Below are positions 14,901-29,600 of a stretch of 64,000 bases of DNA, in pieces; positions within the stretch are counted from its first letter, which is position 1; each line of letters begins with the position of its first letter. The notes under the pieces are model-generated. The model was given only the letters and a program-made list of their open reading frames with translations, had not been told where the DNA came from and did no database searches. The DNA comes from Pardosa pseudoannulata (lineage: Eukaryota > Arthropoda > Arachnida > Araneae > Lycosidae): assembly GCA_032207245.1 (NCBI GenBank), contig CM063509.1, positions 10,943,314 to 11,007,313 on the forward strand, given 5' to 3'. The translations under genes were made by a program, and so were the position numbers.

Positions 14901-17608
14901 AACTATTTTCAATAACTTTTAATTATGTCAGTCTTTTTTTTTTTAACTTATAGATTCCTATTTTTGTTATTTATTTTTCTTTTATTTGAATTCAGCAATT
15001 GTATTAAAATCTTTAAATGTGGTTACAAAGAAGCTGTGTTTCTCATATTTGTTTGTAGTGAATATCATTTCTAAAAAAATTTTAAGGTATTGAAATGAAC
15101 TTTTGTCAGAATGTTTTATTAGTTTCCAGCTGTTTTATAGACCGAAATCTATCCTATCCATATTTATTTATTTTAATGATATTACTTAGTAAGATTTTTT
15201 TTTTAAGAAAAAATTCAAGATTTGTACTTTTTTTAAAAAAATTATTGAAAATAGTTTATGACAAAGATAAATATGTTAGTTATATGCTGTGTTAGCATTA
15301 CTAAAATATATTAATTCAAAATTTTTGTACAAGATTTGGCTTCAATATAAATTTTTTCTGATATTTTAATAAAAAATGCCTATATATTTGCAATTTATTT
15401 AATTTTCATACCTCATTTTATTTTCATCGAAATTTTCAATATTTAAAAAAAAAAAAGTATTTCAAAGGTAGGCACATACCTTAACCCTTAGTCTCACCAT
15501 GTTACACATTTGCAATGTACACAAGAAGTCAATGCCATTTCTTCAGTAAGCTTTAACTGATGATTTTATTGATTGTTGGTACTTTTAGAACCCTGTAATC
15601 AATACAATATATTTGTAGAATGTCTTATAAAAGGCAATATTAAGTTTAGTTTTCATAGCAAAATTTTATTTCTCACTTGTTCAATTTCACTTGATTATAT
15701 CTGATATATAAATTTTAGATTAATTTATATTTAAAATTGTATATACGAAATATTTGTTTAATATACCAAGGACCAGAAAAGTTTACAACAACTATTTTCA
15801 GTTAAGTACAGATTCATTATCCAATGAGTATTTATAAGAAATATCTGTGCATCAGAAGTAAAGGATATTGTGTCCATTTTTTTTTAAATTTGAGATTTTT
15901 GCTCATTTATATATGATTTTTGCTGTCCTCTTTCAAGCAAAATAGCATCACCCTGTTTTCCTAAACCTAAAAAATTGGAAAAAACACTATAAACCAACAT
16001 GGTTTCAAGGTAAAGGCTCCATCTGAACATAAAACTTTTTATTTCTACTATTCTCACATGCTTATGAGCAATACATCTTTCCTCCTACCTCAAAGATGCT
16101 TAAAAAGGTCTTTACTGTGACCTAACTCAAACAAATTTGTAAAAAAAAGGAAAAAAGATTACGCTTTTCTGTGAAAATGTTCTTTATTACCAATGCACCC
16201 CTTTTTTCTTCTTTTTTTAAGTGTAGGTATATTTTTTTGACAAATGTATTTTTTTTTTATTCTATAAATTCTTTTTTATTTTATATGTTTAGAAAGGTAT
16301 CTTCTAACATGTGACTAAAAATTTTTCAAATTAGTGTTGAAGATATACAAAGGGTTAAATATACATTTGAATTTAGTGTTTATTTTTTTTCTGATTCTTA
16401 ATTTCATTTGTTAAATTAAATAATTTAATTAATTTTGTTTGTTTAATAATGATTGTAATAGAATGCAAATATTATCTCTCTTTATTATGCTCATAATGTA
16501 TGCAATCATTTTCTTTTCAGTTCCTTCGCCGAATTTATTTCTACATTTTGGACCACTGAAGTGTTACTTGGATACACCCACTGTTTTATGGATTAATGCA
16601 TTTTATTTAAATTTACAAAAATGCTTGGTAAGTTTTTAAGAATGCAAAGATTAGTTTTATTATTACAATTTGTTCTGTTTTTAGCATTATACCTAAATAT
16701 ACTTCATTATTCCAAATTTCAGATGTCTTTAAAAATAACAACATCAGAAAATCCATCTTTTATGAGCATCAGAGTAGAAGCTTTGTTGCCACAGGTAATT
16801 TCTATATTTTTAACATTCAGTAGCATTAAAAAATATAGTTTTACTTTAATTTCTAAATGTATTTTATGGAATGGTGATGGCAGGGTTTTCACAGTCCTTA
16901 AAAGTCCTTAAGAACTCCTTAATTTTAACTTTCATTTTTAAGGGCCCTTAAAACTACTTAATTTCTGTCAAAGATCCTTAAAAACGCCTTAATTTTTAAA
17001 TTGGAATGCAATCAATTTCTCCATTGGCACAATTTGCTTTTTTCACTTTCTATCAGTTTTAGTCATATTCTCCTAACTTTCCAGTTTTTTAAGTTCAGAC
17101 TTATATTTGCCTAAAACCAGTTCTAAGAATGCCAGTACAGGTGATAAGTACTATTCAAAGAATATATATATCAAGAATATATAAAATATTTGTTAATGTT
17201 CATAACATTCTTTTACATTTTCTAGCCAAAAGTGCAGTATGAATAATAAAGAAAATCTTCAAATATATATATGTTTTTCAGTGTATTATTGTAGTAATTC
17301 AGAATTCCTTTTTTTGATATCCTTAAAAAATTATGAAAATACTTTTAGTTTATTAGCACTTTTTATGGTCATGAGCTAGAAAACTTATTTGACAAATAAT
17401 CTTTCGCATACTGAAAAGGTTTAAAGAATGAAAACAGCTGCCCTTTTCTAATAGCTGACAGTCATGCAGATTTTAATTAAACGAAGCATGGAGGGTGGGA
17501 GGTAGATATTTCAGTTACTTATGGAAGTTTAATTTTCCTTGCATTGAATATAATAGAAAAGTCTAAAACTTTCTTCTTTCCCAGGTAGCATTGGGTATAA
17601 TCAGCTAC

Positions 17609-17682
<74 letters not shown>

Positions 17683-20600
17683 CATCAGAGTCATTTTTAA
17701 ACCCCCAGAAAGTACTGTTTATAATGTATTTTGTTCACAATTTATTTCTAATTTGATCACTCAAAAAGCTTTAGATGTACTTTTTTCAAAATTAGTTTTT
17801 GTCAAATAAATATATATTATTACTAATTTTTAGGCATTTTTAAAAACTTAATTGTGAAATATTGTAGGGCATTTATTGAACATGCTTTGTCTGGTTCATA
17901 ATCATCAAAATATGTTCCTTAGGAAATAGGGTTTATGTTGTTATGCCGTGTATTTCAAGTAGGTCCTTATAAAAAGTTACTTTGGTCCTTAGAAAGTCCT
18001 TAAAAAGTCCTTAATTTTTGTTCTGGAAAAAGAGTGGGAACCCTGGATGGTTATCACTGAAATAAACCTTGGATTTTTAAAATTTAAATAACTTGTAAAA
18101 ATGCCAGAAATAGGTTTCTCATAAAGTTAGTTTCAAGTTCTTTATGTAAATATAATTTTTGTGCAAAGTAGTTTTTTAGAACATTTATTAGAAATATATA
18201 AGTTTTAATTTGTAGACAATGTTTTTTACACAATCATTTTTGTGTTTGTTCTAAAATTTAAAAATGATTTCTTGTATGTGTGAAATATAATATTCTGGGA
18301 ATTATTTTTTAATTCAAGGGTGTTGAGATACAAAAGGTGAAAGAAATCTAATTAAAAAAAATTAATGGTTCCTGAATTTCTTTTTAGGTTGTTATTCCAA
18401 CTGATTTGAATTCCCCTACTCAACCAGATAGACCAAGAACCTTACAACTTCAATCATCTCGAGCAATTGCTACAAACTGTCGTCTGGGTGATCATACAAC
18501 TAGAAATGATTTGAATGAATGTTTACAAACTCTTGGCTCAGATGAAATGTTTTCAAACACTTCAAAATTTCCTTGGCGAGATGATAAGAAACCTTTCCCT
18601 AACATTTTCTTTGATCATGCTGCAGGTAATTATTTCAATAATCTTGTAAACAATTAGAAAAAAAGAAAATGATGCTATATCATACAATAGTAGAACTCCA
18701 ACTTGGGGGGATATGGAATAAAAGAAATATAAAATAAAGCACTTGAAAAAGCAGAAAAATGCATCATTGTAGGTAGTTTTGTTCCAAACAAAGTAGTTGT
18801 GTGTCTTAGCATTTTTTGGTATTTTTTCTATTAAAATCATAACAGAGAAAGAGCATGAACTGTAGCAACTGAGCAATCTTTCTTGTGAATATTTCCATGT
18901 ATAGTGAAGAAGATTCTTGTATAATATGCACAATCTGTTTTTAAACTAATGTTAAAAATAACTATAATTCCAAATGTTAGAATATATTTTATTAAAATCT
19001 GTCCAAAGAAAGTAAAATTTTGGAACTGAAATATTTTTTCATTGATGCATGTTTAAACTTCATCTACTCAAAAATTGCAAGTATAATTACAAGTTAAAAA
19101 TATACCAATTCCCTCCTCTCCCCCCAAAAGCCAAACGATAGCCAAATGGTTAAGGTGTTGGCCTTCGGAACTGGAGTTCGTGGATTCGAATCCCACTACG
19201 GCATGGATGTTCATAGCCATTTAGAATCGGCCTTAAGCAGTAGGTCCCAGTCTCATTAGCCCTTGTGTTTCAAAAGATAGACCGTAGCGCTCCAAAACCA
19301 ACCAACCCCCCCCCCCCTCAAAAAAAAAAAAAATTCATTGCCAAAAATATCTATTACTTTAATTTTATGCATGAAAAAGTTAATGTTGGAAATTACATAA
19401 ATAAAAAATGTTAGAAAATAAAAAATAAGTTAATATTGTTTTTTGGTATTTAAAACTAAACTTATACTTTAAGTATAATATTTTTTACTTATACAATCAT
19501 TCAACTGTGAAGTCAGATATAACTTTTTGCTATAAGAGGCAATATGTCAGTAAATAATTGACTTAAAAATTATGGTCAAGTGAGTCTGGTGCATGTATTA
19601 GATTTGCCTTATTGGGTGTGTGCTGAAGAGTTAACGAGTAAAGTACAGTGAAACTGCATAAGAAGTTTTTTTAAAGGGCCAAGAGATTAAAACTTCTTAA
19701 ATGAAAAAATTGGAAAAGTGCATTAAGGAAAATATTTTACCTAGTATTAATTTTTTTTTTACCTCTAAATATGTTTTCATAGGTATATAGTGCTATTTTA
19801 TAATTAAGAACAAATTTAATATTTTTTGTTTAATTTATTATGTCTATTTTCAAAACAACTAAAATTTAACCTCAACCAAGAATAATTTAATTATTTTTAA
19901 CGTTAAAGAAAAGTTAGGTACAGATATAGACTGAAAGAAACTAGAAATGATATAATTATAAAAATTTACATTGACATATTTCTAAAAATTCCTGTTTGAC
20001 CTCTTTGCAACAGATTTATTATTATAATTTAAAATTTTCATTCTTGTCTGGGATGGTTTGTAAAAAGAATCAAATTAATTTTGCTTATAAAAGTTTGTAT
20101 ATGTTGTGCCGTGCAAGCAGAGTGTCAGAATTAACTAATTTCTAAGAACTGTTATAATGATTTTTGAAGTGATATTTTTTTAATATTCTCTCAATCATTT
20201 AATTTTCTTTTGTATCTCTTTTTCGGCAAAAACTTAATCAAACCTCAATGAAATGAAGATTTGGAGTAAATAAAACTTCTTAAGCAGGAAAATGTTTAAA
20301 AGTTAAACTTCTTAAATTAAGAATTTTACAATAATAACTATATGAATAAAACTGGGACTAGAGAAAAAGAATGTCTTAAGCGGGGAAAATGTCTTAAAAG
20401 GGAACTTTTTAAGCAGTTTTCACTGTATTTGCCAAACATGCAGTTCTAGTTTCATGTTAATAGTACTAATATCTATCATACTATTTTATGTGATATATAT
20501 AGTTCATGAATGTTTGCAGTTATTATTAAATGGTAATGTTGTATTACCCTAATTTTCGGCGTATAATCTGCAGATTATACGTTAAAAAAGTTTGAATTTC

Positions 20601-23600
20601 CTTCTAATGCGTATTATATGCCTCTACGTATTATCTGCTGCTAAAAATTATTTTTATAATAAAATTTACAAATATCTTTCATAAAGAATAATAGATGACA
20701 GCACCTGCTCATATATACACAGAAATTTGATTTTTTTTTAAATGAGGATTAAAAATTCTTTTCAGCCAAGGACACAGTGGCTTGGATAAAAATACCCGAT
20801 TAAATTAATACATTCCATTTTGTATATTTATTTCTATCAAGAAATAAAACTTGTATAATCTAAAACAATGGCATTTTGCTGCATTCATTTTTTCTAATTA
20901 TACCTCGCCAGATGGCACCATAACTGCAGTATAAAATTTTAATACAGATCTCAAATAACCATATTAAATTAAAATGGAAAGATGCATTTTAAGAATTCTA
21001 AATTTTAATATTTTTTTTATTTAAATATGGGTTCAAATAATTTATTTGTAGCATTGTTTCTGTTCTAATTAATGTAAATATTTTGACTATATTTTTACTG
21101 TGGTTAAACATAAAACTTTTTTAAGTCTCTCCAAATTTTCACTTAATTAGATTACTTTTTTTAATTTAAAGAAAATGTTATCAGTTAGTAAAGAGTTTAA
21201 ATTTAAGTTTTTTAACACTAAAAGATATAATACTTTTTTCCATATACATTGAAAACTGGTCACATGAGATTAAAATGGAAATTTGATCTGCAGATTATAT
21301 GATATTTTTCTCTGAAAATATCGCAAAATCTGTACCTGCGGATTATATGTCGAAAATTAGGGTATAATTAATTATAATAAAATTTTTTATACATATTTTT
21401 GTTTTTTAGGTAAAGACAGTGAAATAAAAATTCAAAAAGAAAACTTTAGTGAATCTTCTGATATTTGGAGTATTTATTTTGATCCATTTTGGGCTGAATT
21501 TACTGTTTGTGAATCAGGGCGAACAAGATTACAATCATTTATTGATCCATTGCCAATCACCTTATGGTTTTACAGTTCACAGAAACCTCAGGAGGTTCTC
21601 AGAAGCTCCATCAAATCTGCAGATAAACCTTTTCAGATGATGATGCCAAATCATAAACAATACGAGTGCCAAAATGATAACCTGGTGAATCATAAGAGCA
21701 TATCCAACTCCATACATTTTAACAACAACCATTTAAATAACAATGAGGTAGAAAATGAAGCAGATATATACTTGTTAATTCATGTAAATTCTCTTTTAAA
21801 CATCCAGCTGTCTCACTATCAGTATTTATTTGTTTTGCGAGCTGCAGATATTATTACTGACATGCTAGAACATTTAGAAGTTGACACCAATACAATAATA
21901 AAAAATAAGCCTGTTCTATCAGTATGCACAGCAGCCTGGCTTCCTCAAGTTGAACTTTCATTGGTTTTGCGCAACCTTAATCAGATGTCTGCTACTTCTG
22001 ATTCTGCTGATTTAGCATCTCTGCAAGAAGATTGTTCTAGCACAAGTGATATTCCACACAGCATTGGTAAACAGATACTGCAGTCTAAAAGTTCTTACTC
22101 TGTAGGAGAATGTGATAATATTACGAAGAAACCCAATCCAGACACATTATGCTCAAGTATTCTTGATGATTGCTGTACTGAAAATGGTCTGCCAAAGTCT
22201 TGCAGCGATTCCTTGCTCAACTGCCATTCATCAGGTTCTTCACAAGGTGCAAACACTCCTATCCAAGAAACACAACCATCAGGTGCCACAGAATCCTTTC
22301 AGAAAGGCTTTCATAGTGGCACTTCAGCAATGAAGCGAGGACTTTGTTCTCTGGTTGCGAGCATAGATTCAGCTTTGACTAAAAGTGATCAATTTAATTC
22401 TCTTGATGGCGATAGTACGACATTACCAGATGACGATGCTATTTCTATTAGAAGTGATGTATCTTCAGACTTGGATCAGTTTGTTCTTATAAATCAAGAT
22501 GGGTCATTGGATGATGAGTTTTTTCAGCATGCTCGTCCAGAAATGGGAGTTGATATTGCCAGCAAAATTAAAGAAGATTCAATAATTAGTAACTATACCT
22601 TAAACAGTGAAAAGAAGAAAGAAATGGTTGGTTTACATTTATTATTATTTTTATTCTTTTCTATTTTATTATTTACTTTATAACTAGAAATTACAAAAAT
22701 ATTAATGAATAGGTACTAAAACCAAGGTATAAAAAGATCAGGATTCAGAATTTTTTTAAATTTAAATTGGATTTTTTTTATTGAAATCAGATAAAAAAAG
22801 ATTAAATAAGATTTTTTATTTGAGATTAACTACATATAAGGCTGGTAAATACCTCATTTATAATATAAATTTGAATATATATATATATATATATATATAA
22901 GCTTAAGAAAACAAGAAATTTCTTAGGAAAAGAAAACCAAAGCACTTACTGAGCTTTGTCACACCTGTTTTATTATGGCAGAATAAAATAGAATATAAGA
23001 AAATTAATTAAATTAACCAATAAAAGTTAAGGAGACAGATAATAAAATATCATGTTATGTTAAAACAGCAATTAAAATAGTGTTTAATGCAATAAATGCT
23101 CACCAGAAGCCAAATCTATTGCATAATATAAAAGATTTCAAGTGTTTTTAATGTGAGAGTATCTAGATATATTCCTAAGTAAATAACTATGTAAAATATT
23201 GTTCCAAGTGGGAACATGGTAGGATTCGTAGATCATATAGTAATTTTATTTACAAATTTTATAACAAAGATTTTGAGATAATTTTAAAGAAATGCTAATC
23301 GCCACACAATAATGATACTATGATTTTTTAAAGATTTAAATAATGTAAGTTTTAGCAGCTTTTTCTACTCCTGATTTCTCAATTTGTTGTTTGCAAAACG
23401 AATGGTTTACAATAGATTTCTGCAATTCAAGTTTAAAAAATTTAAAACCATTTATTAAAAAAGGTTCAATTGATTAAAATAAATTATTTTTTTAAATCAG
23501 TTGATTTAATTAATAAAATCACTGATTTAAATCGATGCAAATTATTGATACCCTGACTAAAGCTAACATTACCTTTACCATTGTTGTCTATGATTTTACT

Positions 23601-26600
23601 AATAAATTGTTTAATTTTATAAACTTACATTGATTATGCTATTTTTCTAATGTATAATACACTTTTCTTTTATAATCTAGGTATCCATAACAATATTCAA
23701 ATTTGGTAAGGTTGGGTTTGCTTTCCTTTCAAAATTAGAAAGCAGTCTTCTTGTGCATTGTAGTCAAATTGAAACTAAAGAAGAAACAGCTATTTCATGG
23801 GAAAATTTTCAGAATAATTTTTCAGCCAGTAAGTTATTTGTGAATATCTGTTTAACATTTTTGTCCGAGATTTTGTATATTTTTTAAAAAATACTCTTGT
23901 AAGTTTTATAAATAGTTGATCATTGCAAAAGTTTAAATATTTCTTTAATTCTAAAATTTAAATATTTCTTTAAATTTGTAGTGCCCTTTAAAATATACAT
24001 TTCTTCCATATAGATTATTTTTTCTAGAGAAAATTTGGTAAAGGCTTCAATTTTATAATTATTGCAAAATTTATAGTTCTTGTATAAATTCATAGTTGTT
24101 GAAAAAGATAAAGGATTCCTCTGAAATATAAGATTTTTATATAGTACTGTAGAACCTCTTTTTAATGACCCCATAGTTAGAATGACCATCTTAAAAAGTC
24201 CCAATTATTTTACATAGGAATAATGTTAATTTTGAATCATTACAATGACCCCAAGCTTATTATTTTTCATTAGAGCGACCACCAATTTTAGTCAGCAGAA
24301 CTCATGAGCAAGTGGGCTATTTCAAAATTATTGTACTGTGGTGCAACTTCAAGAAACTTGTACTAAAGTAGAATTTCAGAAAGAGTTGGAAAATCAGTCA
24401 GCTGAATTCTGATTGTTGCCTTAACCCTTATTGCCCAGTGCTCCTGTAGATGATATTCCAGACACTAATGAAATGACCCAGTTCCTCAGTATCAAATTTC
24501 TGGTCCTTTAATTACCTTTTGATAAGTTTGTTGTGGTAGATGAAACTTTGCAGTGCTGAGAAGAAAATTTGAATGAGGACGATTTTATTGGCTGTATTGC
24601 CGGAAATGAAAAAATCTGCGATTCCGACGATGGAGAAGAAATCATCCAAACTTTTGAAAAAGTGAATTAAAAAGAAGCAATGCAATTAGTGCCTTGCATC
24701 AATATTTTGAAGTACAATTTAATTCTGAAGATTTCCTTCAAAATCTAATGGATATGGAATCAGTGATAATGAAAAATTCCCAAATGAACGTGAAACAGGC
24801 GTCAATCAAAGACTTTTTTTTCAAACATTCAGTAATCAAAATACAAATAACTAGAAGTGTTCTCTAAGTATGTACTGTTGCATCATTTCTTTGCTCAATT
24901 TTTTTTTATTATTTTTTCAATTCGCTACAGCAACCATATGATTTTGGTCCCACAGGGGGTTGTTATACCGAGGTTCTACTATATTTATTTTTCTTTATTA
25001 ATTTTTATCTTTAGTTATTGCAACCTTGCTTAATTTCTTTTATAAATTTTAGTTTATTTGGATAATTAGAGCATGCATTGTAAGATCCTGTACTTATGTG
25101 ATTGTACAAAACAACTTATTTTGGTCTCAAGATAATATAGCCTTAAATATGTTGCACTCTTTAAAATGTATATTTCCTCTAGAGAGATTTTTATAAATAG
25201 CATTATTTATAACTATTGCGTAATATGACTACTCTTTTCGTTTGACATTAAACAACTGATAACATTCAAAAATTTCCTTAAAGAAATTAGTTTAAATGCT
25301 TTTAATATTAATGTTATTTTATTTAATATGTTAGTTGGTATATTTATTAAACATGAAATACATAATTTATGCTTAATCTTTGTTTAAAATTGTAGCAATA
25401 ACATTTGTTTGTAATCACAGGAAAGGGTGCTGTTTTATTTTTTAATGGGGTGGGGGATAGAGTACAAGTACCATGTACCTAAAATCTGTAAAGCCTGTAA
25501 TCCTGTGAAACTTTTTCAAAATTTGTATATATCTCTGAAAAAATTCTTAAAAAGTAAAATTTATCACATGTCTTATACACTTAATGTGCTTATCAAAATA
25601 TTGACTGACACTCCCTAACTTATGAATTGTTTTCATTTCCTCCTAAAGTAGTGAAGATTCTATATCCAATGTTCCTTCATTTAAAAAGGTTAGCTTAATA
25701 CTGTAGAAACTTCAGACTGCCCTAAAGATTAATGATAAAGAAAAGCTGGCAATTTAAAAAGTTTTATTTTGTAAATTAAATTAGAAGCAAAGTTAAACAT
25801 AGTAAAATATTGAAGGTATAACAATATGTCCAGCAAGTTATAAAACAATTAAATTTAAAGTTCAAGTTCATATGTCATAGCTACATTCAAAACCAGATGC
25901 TATTATTTTATAACTTAATACTTTCAAATTATCATTTTTAAGAAATGTATTTAATGAACTATATGTGTTTATAAAGAAACACTTGCAACCTTATCCACTA
26001 TCTATGCAATATGATCTAGGTGTCTCGTTTGGGTTTCCAAAATCAGGAGTATGATACTGAAGTAATTCAGATGTTTGTTCTCAATGGCATAGTTAACTGC
26101 TCAGAAGAATACACTTTTAAAATAAAACACCTTTTATTATATTTTCATATACAAGCTCTTTAAAAAACAGAAAATGTCACACAAAAGAATTTTTGACATA
26201 AATAATATCTCAAAACACAAAAGCAACTCAAGCAATTTTTTTTTTATATATAAAAGAACAAACATGTTTTTTTTTTCTAAAAAATATTGTTCGTTTCCAC
26301 TTGCAACTTACAAAAAAAAAATAAAATAAAAAAGATAATATGTGGGTAGAACATCAATTTTAACAGACGATGTGACTCTAGGATCAAACAACCAAAATAT
26401 TAGCTTTAACCATCATAAAATTCAAAATGCAAAAAGCCTTCAGTTACTTCACCAAAGCAGGAAAAATATCACCAACAGCCATGAAGAAACATAGAAAATT
26501 TTATTTAAAGAAACAAATTTTCAAATGCAGAATTTTTTCTCCCAGAAAAAAAAAATCTGATTGAAAAAAAAGCATCTATGTTGCCACGTTAACATCCTCT

Positions 26601-29600
26601 CATTGCCATCAACATCTCATATGGCCTACTGTAGCAAAACTGTACACTATAGTACTCCAAACCCATCCAAATAAAGTCACATACATGTCAAAACTTCAGC
26701 CTGCTCCCCATAAAACTATTTCCACTTGTTTGCGTTCATTAACTTTTTTTAACTTGCTTGCAACTTGGCAAGTTAATTTTACATCACACTGCAGGGAGGC
26801 AATGAGAAAGCCCCAAATTAGTTATTATTTAAAGGAACTTAGGATGAAATTTGGGAAATCATACAACAGTAGTTATAGATTACAGGGATGTTGCGGCTGC
26901 TCCGATTTCATATATCTGCTCCCAGCTGCTCCAAAAACGGTATTTTAGCAGAAATTGCGCCGAAACTGCGCCATTTTACAAATTTTTGCAGTTTTTGAAC
27001 GTTTAGTAATTACGTTAGTTCTACGAAGCTAAGACGAATTTTTCCCGCCGAACGTCGCTGAATAGTAGACTTTAGAGTGAATATGTCATATTTATTTTTC
27101 CTACTTACTTTGTCAGGTAAAAGTGCATGAAATAAGAAGAAAGAATTTCATTCTTCAGACATACTGCTACTGTTTCGTACTACAGACTCAAGAAAAGAAA
27201 TACGTTTATAGCACGTACAGCGATAGAAATTTTCCGCGTTTTGGTGAAGTTCTACTTGATTTCTACAGCCGATTTCTGCTCTCTCTCTCTCTTTTTTTTT
27301 TTTTTTTTGGCAAATTTTAGTGCGCCTGTGGAAATTTCCAATTTTTTTAGCATATTTTTTTTTTTTTTTTTTTAAATCTTGTTATTTCTATTTTTTTCGA
27401 AATTGGAAAGAAATTCGCTTATTGGTGAGACTATCATCACTTGATATGAGAGATTTTCATCCTCTGGAGGACCAATACTCTTCCCGAAACGTAATGTTTG
27501 GAGCCTATTAAAAATAGTAATCAGATCGGGAAAATATGGAAATTGAACAATCTAGAACATTCAGATTTAATTATTTTTTTAATTTATTTTATTTTTTGTA
27601 AAGTCAATTTACAATTTTCTGCGCTTTACCACTGGGAAAAATTCGTTTGAAATGAGCCTGCAGAAACATGTCACAACAAGAATTTCCTGCACTGGCCGGA
27701 TGCGGAAGTTAATATAACTTTTCCATACAAACGTGTCACAAAAATATCTTGACGCAGACCCCACCCAGCCTCTCTCGATTGAAGTTCCGTATTTGTGAAT
27801 CGTCGAGGTTTTCCTCATTTCCGTGCGTCTCTCTCTTTTATTTATTTCCAATGTTTATCGGGATTCTTCAATTAGGACGAAATAATGATTTCGCGATGTA
27901 GATAAATTGCTGTTCCCTGATATACCGCATGTTTCTCTCTCAGTGTCGCAAAATCGGAGAGATGATGTTCAAATATCAGTTAGTTAGAATGCTACGGTCT
28001 ACTGTTCCGCTATACAAGGGCTAATGAGACCGTCACCTTCTGCTTAAAGCGGATTCGAATGACTACGAATATCCATACCAATAGTGGGATTCGAAACCGC
28101 GAATTCCGGTACCGAATAGCAACGCTTTATCCATTCGGCCGTCGTTTGGCGTTTATATAAAAGGACGTTTTATTACGCATGCGCTTTGTAACTAGAAGTT
28201 GTAAAATCGAAAAGATTATGTTTATATGTCGGAACGTGACTTTTAAGAACACTATACCTCGTATACTCTAATAGTGTCATGATATCGGAAAGAAGATTTC
28301 ACATCAGAGTTCTCCGATCAGTTTAGCTATATAAGAGTTCGTTCACATCTTGATCCGAACTCAAAGTTTGGAAATCAGTGTCGCGATGGAGTACTCTATC
28401 GATATTTCACGATATATCGATACATTGCCCAGTCTTAATGCAAACTGTAGTGAAATGCAAATTTAGTATAGCATCTCCTAAAGGATATAAAAGGATGCTG
28501 ACTAATTTAAAAAAATACAGCTAAATTAAAATAAATAAAGTTAGAGAAAAATAAGATGAATAATTTTTAATAACTATAATCATCATACATCATCCGTCTT
28601 TAAAAACGTCATTTTTTTGCCAAAATTCATATTTTTTTTTATTTCTCTATTGTAAAATTTTAGGCTTCTAAATCTGTTTTTGTTTTGTCACTACGGCATT
28701 TTAAAGAAAAGTTACAGCTGTTTAAACATCAGTGACAGCTGTCAAAACAAAACGGAAGTAGCGACTTCGCAACCGGAAGTTGTGAATTTAAAGAGCATTT
28801 TTGGACAAAATTTTTAAATTTTCCTGAAGAATAGTTTAAACATTTTTCCAGTATTTTTAATAATTAGCAACTTGGCAATTATAAAGTTTTAAAACAAAAA
28901 AGTGTGGGGAATTTTAAACATGCATTTTAATTTTTTAATAGTTAAAGTTGCTTTCATAAACTTCAAATGCGTTTTTCTCAGAACGGTATTTTTAATAAAA
29001 TATTGAAACTTGAAATGTAATTTCTCAAAAAGTTCTTAAAATATTTTGTTGAAAATTATTATGAATGCTTTTGATAGTATTTACTAGTAAATGACCTTAA
29101 AGCTTTAAATTTTGATAATTTTTAATGATTTTACACTCATAGTTAGATATAAAGGTAATGAAAATTCGTTAAAAATTCAATGTGTATGATTTTGAAGGAC
29201 CGAAATTTTTTGCCAAATGTAAGCAAAGATTTTAGGTGATTCACTAGTCCAGTGTATAAGAAATATGTTGCATCAAAAATCTTGAAATAATTTAATTTAT
29301 TAAAGGATTAGAGCTTTTGAAAAAAAACCCAATTTTTTTACTAAATTTTCTTCATTTATTAGAAATTTTATAAAAACTTCTCCATGAATAAATTTTTTAT
29401 AAAATATAAAAACATGAACTAGTTTCTACATTTAAAGAAAAAAGTTCTCCAAATGTAGACGGATACCTTAAATATTTAAATAGCTAATTATTTAATATAA
29501 CAGTTGTAATTGGATGCCTAAAATTACTCATATCAGCATTGAAAGCTTCATTTTGTCTCATTATTTTTCAGTTTTTAATTATATTTAGTTAATTGAAAAT

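Larger units (their letters stand above)
22627..26604. other. Introns around exon 10
   Basis: Apart from exon 10 (23681-23828), the TA run and the Tigger relic (24147-24981), this is AT-rich sequence with A/T homopolymers. Short frames at 23920-24204 (-) and 25427-25618 (+) are not recognised. Confidence 0.5.

Noticed and set aside
17591..17809. 72-codon frame with [12 protein letters not shown]
   Set aside because: Microsatellite translation.
19131..19308. Possible tRNA gene (clear box A and box B)
   Set aside because: No tRNA cloverleaf or acceptor stem follows, and the body and tail match other dispersed copies, so it is a SINE.
22095..22333. Antisense and out-of-frame ORFs inside the large exon
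   Set aside because: They overlap exon 9, whose frame is fixed by splice phase and family motifs.
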